From: a virus
Virus record (IMG/VR): IMGVR_UViG_3300024518_003458
Location: 1 to 23,129 of that record
Length of the DNA stretch: 23,129 nt
Reading direction: 5' to 3' (one strand)
The translations under genes and the position numbers were made by a program. The notes below the pieces were generated by a model that saw only the letters and a program-made list of their open reading frames with translations, was not told the DNA's origin and did no database searches. Shown piece after piece: positions 6,200 to 11,148 of the stretch; position 1 is the stretch's first letter, and every line of letters begins with the position of its first letter.

Positions 6200-6540
6200 T
6201 TAGACAAATACTCACCTAGGGGATGCTACTGCTAACATCCACCTAGTGATTGTCTAATGTGACATCTATGTGACCTATAACCCCGTCACAGCATATCGCT
6301 CATTAGTCCATGGCTATTACTACTTCCCATGTTATAGCTATTACGCCTGTAGCCAGGCCCCATCCTAGGTTAGCTATGCCCTATATATAGGGTCACTCAT
6401 GTCTATTAGGCTCTGGATAGTCCACACACGGTAGCCTATTGATCACCTTAATAGATGGCTGTAGAGGGAGTGGCAACAAACGTGGGGGTAAGATGCCGTA
6501 CTACAACCATCTGCTAAGATGATCTACAATTAACCCCCGC
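6200..6540. ncRNA. Structured gene-free region, candidate noncoding RNA or origin/packaging site
   Basis: No credible reading frame. G/C is 138 of 300 at 6241-6540 by hand count, well above nearby genes. Inverted repeats follow one another: TTAGACAA/TTGTCTAA (6200-6207, 6250-6257) enclosing TCAC/GTGA, TAGG/CCTA and GGATG/CATCC; TGTGAC/GTCACA (6258-6263, 6285-6290); ATAGCTA/TAGCTAT (6334-6340, 6371-6377) enclosing GCCTG-TAGC-CAGGC (6345-6358); CCCTATATATAGGG (6379-6392); TAGGCT/AGCCTA (6407-6412, 6433-6438); and the 6454-6540 element. Covariation-type hints (G.U where the other strand would mismatch) slightly favour plus-strand transcription but conflict in one stem, so orientation is left open. 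Confidence 0.5.
6454..6540 (+). other. Possible H-type pseudoknot
   Basis: GATGGCTGTAG (6454-6464) pairs with CTACAACCATC (6501-6511) at 10 of 11 positions, with GGCA/TGCC (6472-6475, 6494-6497) nested inside. The loop segment GTGGGGGT (6482-6489) can pair with ACCCCCGC (6533-6540) downstream, including one G.U if transcribed rightward. Stem plus loop-to-downstream pairing is the pseudoknot arrangement. On the minus strand the first stem would be perfect (G.U) but the second would lose a pair. Confidence 0.5.
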
Positions 6541-6542
6541 CA

Positions 6543-6560
6543 CAGTACTTTTTGTACTTC
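6543..6560. promoter_or_regulatory. Operator-like palindrome, copy 2
   Basis: CAGTACTTTTTGTACTTC: AGTAC (6544-6548), five bases, GTACT (6554-6558). It matches 14 of 16 bases of the site at the repressor switch (AGTAC-ACTTT-GTACT-T, 8366-8381). It lies 38 bases upstream of the -35 of the promoter at 6596. Probably bound by the same regulator, most simply the Cro-like protein (8118-8345). Confidence 0.55.
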
Positions 6561-6578
6561 TCACGAGTTAAAGGGCTA

Positions 6579-6650
6579 AAAAATAAACTATTATGTTGAA
6601 ATCTTTGATTGGGTATGTATAATCTGAGACTCATAACGTAGTTTATTTTT
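6579..6650. repeat. Inverted repeat framing a promoter
   Basis: AAAAATAAACTATTATG (6579-6595) and CATAACGTAGTTTATTTTT (6632-6650) are exact reverse complements over 17 bases apart from a two-base CG insertion in the right arm. The 36 bases between them hold both elements of the promoter at 6596-6623. The right arm would be at the 5' end of the RNA. Confidence 0.75.
6596..6623 (+). promoter_or_regulatory. Sigma-70-type promoter for a putative small RNA
   Basis: TTGAAA (6596-6601), 16-base spacer, TATAAT (6618-6623). The -10 is a perfect consensus. No reading frame follows before the terminator at 6681-6717, so the product should be a noncoding transcript of about 90 nucleotides. Confidence 0.65.
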
Positions 6651-6717
6651 GATAGCAGAAAAAAATATACCACTACTTGAAAGCCCTGGCAAGCTAAGTT
6701 ATGTCAGGGCTTTTTTT
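6630..6717 (+). ncRNA. Putative small RNA of about 90 nucleotides
   Basis: Bounded by a consensus promoter and an intrinsic terminator with a run of seven T. The body carries an A-rich single-stranded stretch (GCAGAAAAAAATATA around 6655-6669) and a U-rich tail, features often used by Hfq-dependent RNAs. It has no GGA motif, so a CsrA-sponge role is not supported. Its last bases are antisense to the end of the leftward gene 6716-6940. Not a family I recognise. Confidence 0.5.
6681..6717 (+). terminator. Intrinsic terminator, likely bidirectional
   Basis: AAGCCCTG (6681-6688) pairs with CAGGGCTT (6705-6712); the stem can extend by three pairs inward (G.U, C-G, A-U), followed by T to 6717. Read on the minus strand it is preceded by an A-run and followed only by CTTTC, so it is weaker there, but it directly follows the stop of the 6716-6940 gene. 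Confidence 0.8.
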
Positions 6718-6940
6718 ATGAATAGTATGGTGCGCACGCTTTGCCAAAAGCTGAATGGCTAGTATAAATTGACTTATCACCTTTTTTATCATTAATACCA
6801 TGTATTACAACACTTTTTGCGTTAGTCTCATTCTTCAGGCCATATATTAGCCGAGAATATCTTAGTTCTTTCTCTTTAATTTTGATCGTAAGTGAGTGTA
6901 ATATGTCATCAATATATACTGTTATATAATAATATTTCAT
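6716..6940 (-). CDS. Small unknown protein, last gene of the repressor operon
   Basis: A 74-residue protein with alternating strand-like N-terminus (MKYYYITVYIDDILHSLTIKIKEKEL) and a basic middle. Its ATG overlaps the stop of the 6937-7068 gene (ATGA). Its stop codon abuts the hairpin terminator. No family recognised. Confidence 0.55.
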   Translation of the reverse strand: MKYYYITVYIDDILHSLTIKIKEKELRYSRLIYGLKNETNAKSVVIHGINDKKGDKSIYTSHSAFGKACAPYYS

Positions 6941-7068
6941 TTAAACGCCTCCGCTGGTTCTAATTCACCATCTATAAAAAGCCAATGCCTTTTAATTGAT
7001 TTGGTTGTCGCTTTCTCATATGTGCTTATCTGGTACCAATTCACTGTCAACCACCTTCCACCAGCCAT
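6937..7068 (-). CDS. Micro-protein coupled on both sides
   Basis: A 43-residue reading frame. The ATG (7068-7066) shares a base with the stop of the upstream zinc-type gene (TAATG) and its TGA overlaps the ATG of the next gene (ATGA). This double coupling is the main evidence that it is translated. Sequence is Trp-rich with basic stretches (MAGGRWLTVNWYQIS, then KRHWLFIDGELEP). Function unknown. Confidence 0.5.
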   Translation of the reverse strand: MAGGRWLTVNWYQISTYEKATTKSIKRHWLFIDGELEPAEAFK

Positions 7069-7187
7069 TAATAATGGCTAGTTTTAACTTTTCTACATAT
7101 CATACATTTCATATATACTGTAGTACTTGATTCGACCCAACAGTCTGTACTTAATATCTTCCATTCATGACCTAATAAGCATTTCAT
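7068..7187 (-). CDS. Small Cys/His protein, possible zinc finger
   Basis: A 39-residue frame: MKCLLGHEWKILS at the start, then KCMICRK near residues 27-33. One Cys/His cluster (Cys3, His7) plus CxxC (Cys28, Cys31) could bind a single zinc ion. Very short phage proteins of the C-x-x-GH-W...CxxC type are common. It starts three bases before the stop of the upstream gene's intergenic gap and is coupled to the next gene by TAATG. Confidence 0.5.
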   Translation of the reverse strand: MKCLLGHEWKILSTDCWVESSTTVYMKCMICRKVKTSHY

Positions 7188-7189
7188 GA

Positions 7190-7489
7190 TTAACACCTTC
7201 TTAGTTTAGGGTAATTTTCTTTGGCTGAAGTATCTACTAATTCACATTTAAAGATTTTCTCTTGAATTGAACTCTTTATTAGGGCAAACGTTACAAATGC
7301 CTCAACTTCATTCTGAGTAGTATAATTAACTAGCGCAATATTTTTACCTTTATACTTATTAGCATACTGGCAAGTAAAGTAATATATGCCCGTACTTAAG
7401 CACCTAGTCAGCCATACCGTCACATCGTCTGATTGGTGATAACGCATTAATCTACGTGGTATTGGTTTAAATATCTTGTGATTCTCCAT
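7190..7489 (-). CDS. Unknown protein, possible third member of the phage's HP-turn family
   Basis: A 99-residue protein. VWLTRCLSTGIYYFTCQY...YKGKNIALVNYTTQNEVEAF weakly resembles the cores of the 4817-5137 and 10623-10919 products (basic/aromatic strand, YxxK-G-K-x-x-AL turn, then a helix). The similarity is too faint to be sure. Basic overall. It is the fourth gene of the leftward repressor operon. Confidence 0.5.
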   Translation of the reverse strand: MENHKIFKPIPRRLMRYHQSDDVTVWLTRCLSTGIYYFTCQYANKYKGKNIALVNYTTQNEVEAFVTFALIKSSIQEKIFKCELVDTSAKENYPKLRRC

Positions 7490-7492
7490 AGT

Positions 7493-7915
7493 TTATCCTT
7501 TTTTTAGTTGTTTAGTGATTTCGAGGTAAGATATATCATTTTTAATATTTCTTATTGTGTAATATGAACGCTTATACTTTAACATGAGATCAGGCACAGA
7601 CAGCTTAGAACGATAGATATCTATAACCTGTGCTTGTGTTAGCCTAGGTATGGTTTGGGGCGCTCCTAGTCCTCTAGTTGCAAATGACCATGCCTTACGC
7701 TGCTTGATATGAGAAACCGTAGCAAGACAAATCCCATATTCAGCAGCAATAATATCTCTTGGCCTAGTATCCTTATAAATAGCTACAGCCTTATTATTTG
7801 TTAATTTAGCATTTCTAATTCGTTTCTTACCTTTAAACTTCTTATTATATGATACATTATTTAGGAAAGTTTCATTGGCTAAATCTGCCTTTGCACATGC
7901 ATCCTTAAAATCCAT
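7493..7915 (-). CDS. DNA-binding protein with two helix-turn-helix segments
   Basis: A 140-residue basic protein. Two similar units are visible: residues about 37-76 (KLTNNKAVAIYKDTRPRDIIAAEYGI...LATVSHIKQRKAW) and 91-135 (RLTQAQVIDIYRSKLSVPDLMLKYKRSYYTIRNIKND). Both follow the LT-x-x-x-V-x-x-IY ... A/L-x-Y ... TV/TI-x-x-IK pattern of small resolvase-like or HNH-associated HTH modules, so it is a tandem HTH protein without a catalytic domain. Its start overlaps the upstream stop by one base at 7915. Likely a regulator or an origin-binding protein; targets unknown. Confidence 0.7.
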   Translation of the reverse strand: MDFKDACAKADLANETFLNNVSYNKKFKGKKRIRNAKLTNNKAVAIYKDTRPRDIIAAEYGICLATVSHIKQRKAWSFATRGLGAPQTIPRLTQAQVIDIYRSKLSVPDLMLKYKRSYYTIRNIKNDISYLEITKQLKKG

Positions 7916-8121
7916 TATACCTCCTCAATCTTTTTGCGCCTTTTACTCTCTAACTTCTTTAACCGCCTATCAAAATCAATTAAATGCGCCGTGATCATAT
8001 TTAGCGCTTTATCTAAGCCTTTCCATTGCTCGAGCATTATTTCATGCGTACGGTTAGTACTAAATGCTGTAAATGTACAGCTAATAAACTCTGCTATCTC
8101 TTTTTCACTTAGTTTTTTCAT
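7915..8121 (-). CDS. Small helical protein, possible coiled coil
   Basis: A 68-residue protein: MKKLSEKEIAEFISCTFTAF, then a long amphipathic C-terminal helix ending LKKLESKRRKKIEEV. Probably dimeric. It overlaps the Cro-like gene by four bases (ATGA at 8118-8121), so the two are made together; a partner or cofactor of the repressor is possible but not shown. Confidence 0.55.
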   Translation of the reverse strand: MKKLSEKEIAEFISCTFTAFSTNRTHEIMLEQWKGLDKALNMITAHLIDFDRRLKKLESKRRKKIEEV

Positions 8122-8345
8122 TCATTTATTCCTTTATAGCTGAACATCTCTTCATATGTTACTTCTCCTTTACTATGTTGATGTATTTTGACAGCAACAG
8201 GCCCTGGTATTCTTCTCCTACGCGAAGCATACGAAAGTAACGTCTCTTTAGTTACGCCTATTTCAGCCCCTATATAAGCTGTATATCTGTTTTTCGACCA
8301 CTCCTTTTTAGCAGCTTCCTTTCTTAAGTACTCATCTAGGTTCAT
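8118..8345 (-). CDS. Cro/YdaS-like helix-turn-helix repressor
   Basis: A 75-residue DNA-binding regulator. The region about residues 17-62 (WSKNRYTAYIGAEIGVTKETLLSYASRRRRIPGPVAVKI) is a Cro/YdaS-type HTH followed by the usual E-x-x-x-G-x-VTYEEM tail. The frame is open upstream to 8399, but the ATG at 8345 has AAGGA eight bases before it, while the ATG at 8354 has its only purine run touching the codon; the longer forms would also place the operator inside the gene. It is the first gene of the leftward operon and faces the early operon. It should bind the AGTAC-N5-GTACT sites. Confidence 0.75.
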   Translation of the reverse strand: MNLDEYLRKEAAKKEWSKNRYTAYIGAEIGVTKETLLSYASRRRRIPGPVAVKIHQHSKGEVTYEEMFSYKGINE

Positions 8346-8364
8346 TTCTACCATCCTTAATAAA

Positions 8365-8382
8365 TAGTACACTTTGTACTTG
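8365..8382. promoter_or_regulatory. Operator-like palindrome, copy 1
   Basis: TAGTACACTTTGTACTTG: AGTAC (8366-8370), five bases, GTACT (8376-8380). It touches the -35 of the rightward promoter and lies within the expected leader of the leftward one, so a bound protein could block both. A further palindrome AGTACT lies at 8401-8406, across the rightward -10. Confidence 0.65.
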
Positions 8383-8408
8383 ACAATGAATATTACCATA
8401 AGTACTAT
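8380..8408 (+). promoter_or_regulatory. Rightward early promoter
   Basis: TTGACA (8380-8385), 17-base spacer, TACTAT (8403-8408). The -35 is perfect and the spacing optimal. The inferred start is near 8415, giving a short leader with GGAAGGAG before the ATG at 8447. It drives the 4.5-kb early operon. Confidence 0.78.
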
Positions 8409-8419
8409 GTAGATGTAAA
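8390..8419 (-). promoter_or_regulatory. Leftward promoter for the Cro-like operon
   Basis: On the minus strand TTTACA (8419-8414), 18-base spacer, TAATAT (8395-8390). It overlaps the rightward promoter, so the two polymerases would compete, a typical switch layout. Weaker than the rightward promoter. Confidence 0.5.
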
Positions 8420-8446
8420 CAACAACATAACTGGAAGGAGAATATC

Positions 8447-8872
8447 ATGGATCGTAAATATAGTAATTTTATCGGTAACTTAGAATATTTAGTTGATTGT
8501 CATGAAAGCTGGAGGGCTGTAGATGATGAACAAAGATTAGAAATATATAACTTATATGGTGAAACTAAAGAAGGAGTTAATTTATATAATGGATCACTTA
8601 AAGATGAAGGTATTAGAGAATCAGGCTTAGATATAGAGTTTTATACTTTGACTGCTAAACTATTATCAGATTTAGATACTTGTGAAAGTATTGAGGTTAA
8701 AAGTGAACTAATGGATGTTTTATTACAAATATTAGACCCAGCTTTATATTTGATTATGGAAGATTATTTTAATAGTGAGAAAGATAGTAGAGAAGTGGAA
8801 AAGTGTGATGATTTTCACCCAACTTTTGCTGAAGATCATGCTGATAGATTAGCTAACTATGGAGGGTTTTAA
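8447..8872 (+). CDS. Strongly acidic first protein of the early operon, unknown function
   Basis: A 141-residue protein with 33 Asp/Glu against 13 Lys/Arg by hand count. It is predicted mainly helical (YLVDCHESWRAVDDEQRLEIY, LTAKLLSDLDTCESI, ELMDVLLQILDPALYLIMEDYF). It is the first gene after the switch promoter and has a strong GGAAGGAG ribosome site, so it is expected to be made first and abundantly. Such early acidic proteins in phages can mimic DNA and inhibit host nucleases or polymerase; here that is only a hypothesis. Confidence 0.65.
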   Translation: MDRKYSNFIGNLEYLVDCHESWRAVDDEQRLEIYNLYGETKEGVNLYNGSLKDEGIRESGLDIEFYTLTAKLLSDLDTCESIEVKSELMDVLLQILDPALYLIMEDYFNSEKDSREVEKCDDFHPTFAEDHADRLANYGGF

Positions 8873-8874
8873 TC

Positions 8875-9189
8875 ATGGGAGTTATAGCTAGGTTATTTAA
8901 TATAGATGACAAGATGTATGGTAATGATATAGATAGGCTTGGAGAGTTGAGAGATCAGATTAAAGAGCTGAAGAAAGAGGAGGTAGAACTAAAAGAGAAG
9001 ATACTAGCTGCTAATAAGGATAGTGGTAAAGGTGATCGTTATATGATGATAGTTGAAGATTGTATGAGATCGGCTTTAGATGGAAAGATGCTAAAGTCGG
9101 TGTATGGTCAAACTTGGTATGATGACCATTCAAAAACTAATAAGTTTAAGAAGTTAATTATATGTAAACAACAAAGTAAGGAGTCATAG
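8875..9189 (+). CDS. Coiled-coil phage protein of the recombination-gene neighbourhood
   Basis: A 104-residue protein. IDRLGELRDQIKELKKEEVELKEKIL (about residues 19-45) is a clear coiled coil with heptad leucines. The second half (GDRYMMIVEDCMRSALDGKMLK...WYDDHSKTNKFKKL) is a small mixed domain. Similar two-part proteins occur near ERF-type recombination genes in other phages; their role is not established to my knowledge. The ATG is two bases after the previous stop. Confidence 0.62.
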   Translation: MGVIARLFNIDDKMYGNDIDRLGELRDQIKELKKEEVELKEKILAANKDSGKGDRYMMIVEDCMRSALDGKMLKSVYGQTWYDDHSKTNKFKKLIICKQQSKES

Positions 9190-9191
9190 AA

Positions 9192-9404
9192 ATGAGAGAG
9201 ATATCAACAGTAGAGGCAAGAGAGAATTTTTCAGAGCTGCTAAATATGGTAGCTTATGGAGGCAACAATACAGTGCTAACTAGAAGAGGTAAGCCGTTAT
9301 TAGCTTTGGTAACCTTATCGGACCTGCAAATGATCAATAAGCTTAAGAAAAGCCAGGAAAGTATAACTAATAGATTCACAGAGGTGAAAAATGGACAAGT
9401 ATGA
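9192..9404 (+). CDS. Phd/YefM-type antitoxin, no toxin partner seen
   Basis: A 70-residue protein. ISTVEARENFSELLNMVAYGG...TVLTRRGKPLLALVTLSDLQ is the Phd/YefM N-terminal dimerisation and DNA-binding fold: a first strand, a helix with R-x-x-F/L, a loop, then the RRGKP-x-x-A-V strand pair. In bacteria such proteins neutralise Doc, YoeB or RelE-type toxins through the C-terminal tail and autoregulate their operon. The tail here is polar (KKSQESITNRFTEVKNGQV). The next gene overlaps by 14 bases but has no toxin signature, so this looks like a lone antitoxin. Confidence 0.83.
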   Translation: MREISTVEARENFSELLNMVAYGGNNTVLTRRGKPLLALVTLSDLQMINKLKKSQESITNRFTEVKNGQV

Positions 9405-9660
9405 GCAAGAGATAGTTAAAATATTAGATCAAATTGCACCAATAATTGACTCACACCCAGTACCAACGGTAATAAGTGTTGCTTTTTCTTTGGTTGGTAC
9501 TTTAATACAAACTAGTATTACCAGATGTGATATACCTGTTATGACTGAACTTAGTGTAGCTTTAAATAGAATGATTATAATGCTTAGAAATGGAACGGAT
9601 AATCTTGATCTTACTTTGGATGATGAAATAGAGGATGATAATGATGACACGAAACATTAA
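9391..9660 (+). CDS. Unknown protein, first copy of a tandem duplication
   Basis: An 89-residue protein. Hydrophobic core PTVISVAFSLVGTLIQTSI...IPVMTELSVALNRMI and an acidic end DDNDDTKH. The next gene encodes a paralogue (IKLVINVAFSIVATVIETL...MPAIAEIEAGLRGL, ending DDNDATKH). The hydrophobic stretch is amphipathic-looking rather than clearly membrane-spanning. Its ATG has GAGG seven bases upstream inside the antitoxin gene. Not recognised. Confidence 0.6.
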   Translation: MDKYEQEIVKILDQIAPIIDSHPVPTVISVAFSLVGTLIQTSITRCDIPVMTELSVALNRMIIMLRNGTDNLDLTLDDEIEDDNDDTKH

Positions 9661-9940
9661 ACTTAATAAGGCTAAGCAAGAAGAATTAGAAAAATCAGTC
9701 AATGATGTAATGGTCATGCTAGATGGTAAGAGAATAAAGCTTGTTATAAATGTCGCTTTCTCTATTGTAGCTACCGTTATTGAAACACTAAAAGAAGATA
9801 AAGATATGCCGGCAATAGCTGAAATTGAGGCGGGTTTGCGCGGCTTAACTGAAGATCTTTCAGAGTGGACACTAAAACATATAACGACAATTATTAACGA
9901 TGTAACCAAGAAGGATGATAACGATGCAACCAAACATTAA
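9641..9940 (+). CDS. Unknown protein, second copy of the tandem duplication
   Basis: A 99-residue paralogue of the preceding product. Four ATG/ATA codons open the frame; the ATG at 9635 touches the GAGG ribosome site (9631-9634), so 9641 (or 9644) is the more likely start. The gene end and the start of the next gene repeat the previous junction: GATGATAATGATG against GATGATAACGATG, each followed by a similar AAACATTAA. Thus gene plus overlapping downstream start were duplicated together. Confidence 0.6.
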   Translation: MMTRNIKLNKAKQEELEKSVNDVMVMLDGKRIKLVINVAFSIVATVIETLKEDKDMPAIAEIEAGLRGLTEDLSEWTLKHITTIINDVTKKDDNDATKH

Positions 9941-10517
9941 CTTTAAATTAAGCGAATCTAGTACAGAGCTAACAAAAGCTTTATTTGAGATACAGAAAAA
10001 TATAGGTAAGCTCTATAAGAATACGGAGAATCCATTCCATAAAAGCAAATATGCTGATCTAACAGCCGTATTAAGTTTGGCCAAAGATCAGTTTAACGAG
10101 CATGGTATTTTATTAATACAAACTGCTATAACTACTGAAGGTAGAGCAGGAGTTATAACACGCTTAACACATAATACTAGCGGTGAATGGCTAGAAACCA
10201 CACTTCTACACTCATGTCCTAAGTCAGGACCCCAGCCAGAAGGAGCATGTATCACGTATGCGCGTAGATATTCATTGCTGGCACTATTAGGCTTGGCTCA
10301 AGAAGATAGCGACGGTGAGGGTGCTATGCTGCGTAAAACACAGATTAAAGCAGAGGATGCTCTATATGCAGCTAAGCAATTTACATCACAAGGAAAGCTA
10401 AAAGACTACATAAACTCACTAGATCCAGATTTGGTAGCGCAGATTAAGCCTGAATTAAAGCCAATCTGGAATAATTTTAATGTACCTGTGCAAAATACGG
10501 AGGTTGATGATGCTTGA
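9924..10517 (+). CDS. erf: ERF-family single-strand annealing recombinase
   Basis: A 197-residue protein that anneals complementary single strands in phage recombination and genome circularisation. ERF signatures: LTKALFEIQKNI near the N-terminus, NPFHKSKYADLTAVL (about 37-51), GILLIQTAI, GVITRLTHNTSGEWLET, then GACITYARRYSLLALLGLAQEDSDGEG (written in two parts; the ARRYSLLALLG core is the family hallmark). The ATG at 9924 is chosen because AAGGA lies eight bases upstream; an ATG at 9915 overlaps that site. It works with the SSB encoded 1 kb downstream. Confidence 0.92.
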   Translation: MQPNINFKLSESSTELTKALFEIQKNIGKLYKNTENPFHKSKYADLTAVLSLAKDQFNEHGILLIQTAITTEGRAGVITRLTHNTSGEWLETTLLHSCPKSGPQPEGACITYARRYSLLALLGLAQEDSDGEGAMLRKTQIKAEDALYAAKQFTSQGKLKDYINSLDPDLVAQIKPELKPIWNNFNVPVQNTEVDDA

Positions 10518-10623
10518 TTTATTTATGTTCATGGCATTCCTAATAGTATGTTTAGGACTATGCTGTATAGGTGCTTTTGTGTGCAATGTGTGTGAGAAAT
10601 TTTATAATAGAGGAGAGTGGTAA
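10510..10623 (+). CDS. Single-pass membrane micro-protein
   Basis: A 37-residue frame overlapping the end of erf. One hydrophobic helix with six cysteines (MAFLIVCLGLCCIGAFVCNVC) and a short polar end (EKFYNRGEW). GGAGG (10499-10503) is six bases before the ATG at 10510; an ATG at 10507 is possible. Its TAA overlaps the next ATG (TAATG). Coupling on both sides supports translation. Confidence 0.58.
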   Translation: MLDLFMFMAFLIVCLGLCCIGAFVCNVCEKFYNRGEW

Positions 10624-10919
10624 TGGAAAAATCAATGATGTTTAACTATGCGATATTAAAAGAGTATTCTTATAAAAATATATATATACGTACTATATTG
10701 GCAAATGATAAGTCTAAATATAATTTTCATGTTCAGCTAAGCCATCCATTATATCGTAAAGGCAAGTATGTAGCGCTAGATTCCGTTAGAACATGCAAAG
10801 AGGCTATTGCCTTACATGATGGCTGGGTTAGGAAGATTAGAAGTGATGAGGCTGATCAGTTTGTTCCTGAATATGACCTAACCGAAAACCATACTGCTTT
10901 ACATGGACCAAATAAATGA
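10623..10919 (+). CDS. Unknown protein, paralogue of the 4817-5137 product
   Basis: A 98-residue protein (MEKSMMFNYAILKEYSY start). A GTG at 10617 is in frame, but the ATG at 10623 has AGGAG seven bases upstream and overlaps the previous stop, so it is preferred. The middle (YNFHVQLSHPLYRKGKYVAL) carries the HP-x-Y turn shared with the leftward gene at 4817. The C-terminus is acidic with a His. Function unknown. Confidence 0.62.
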   Translation: MEKSMMFNYAILKEYSYKNIYIRTILANDKSKYNFHVQLSHPLYRKGKYVALDSVRTCKEAIALHDGWVRKIRSDEADQFVPEYDLTENHTALHGPNK

Positions 10920-11074
10920 GTAAAAACAAAATAAGCGAAGAAGAACTACTAATCCGCGAAAGCATTATTCAGTTGCATAAATCTTATATGATTCTTAAAG
11001 AGTTAGAATTTAGTTATAATGCAAGATTAACGCAACTAGAAAATGACGAAATTAAGGCTAAGGAAAAGAAATGA
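10916..11074 (+). CDS. Short helical protein
   Basis: A 52-residue frame with ATGA overlaps at both ends (10916-10919 and 11071-11074). Highly charged and helical: KNKISEEELLIRESIIQLHKS, then LEFSYNARLTQLENDEIKAKEKK. Heptad-like leucines suggest a small coiled coil. Not recognised. Confidence 0.55.
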   Translation: MSKNKISEEELLIRESIIQLHKSYMILKELEFSYNARLTQLENDEIKAKEKK

Positions 11075-11148
11075 TGTATATAGGCTTATCATTTGTAGTT
11101 ATTTTGTTTATAGTGTGGCTTTATTTAGAAGGCACGGGAAGATGGTAA
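11071..11148 (+). CDS. 25-residue membrane micro-protein
   Basis: MMYIGLSFVVILFIVWLYL followed by EGTGRW: one transmembrane helix with nothing else. Its ATG overlaps the preceding TGA (ATGA) and the next gene starts inside it at 11142. Size and overlap suggest coupled translation. Functions of such peptides in phages range from lysis inhibition to superinfection control; unknown here. Confidence 0.48.
   Translation: MMYIGLSFVVILFIVWLYLEGTGRW

Noticed and set aside
6200-6540. tRNA or tmRNA gene
   Set aside because: No T-arm GTTCRANNC motif, no CCA end and no seven-base acceptor stem of the right spacing.
6200-6717. CsrB/RsmY-type sponge RNA for the CsrA-like protein
   Set aside because: Only a few GGA triplets on either strand, mostly inside stems rather than loops, and none in the short RNA.
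9391-9660. Toxin partner for the Phd-type antitoxin
   Set aside because: It overlaps the antitoxin like a toxin gene would, but it lacks Doc, RelE or YoeB motifs and is a paralogue of the next gene.
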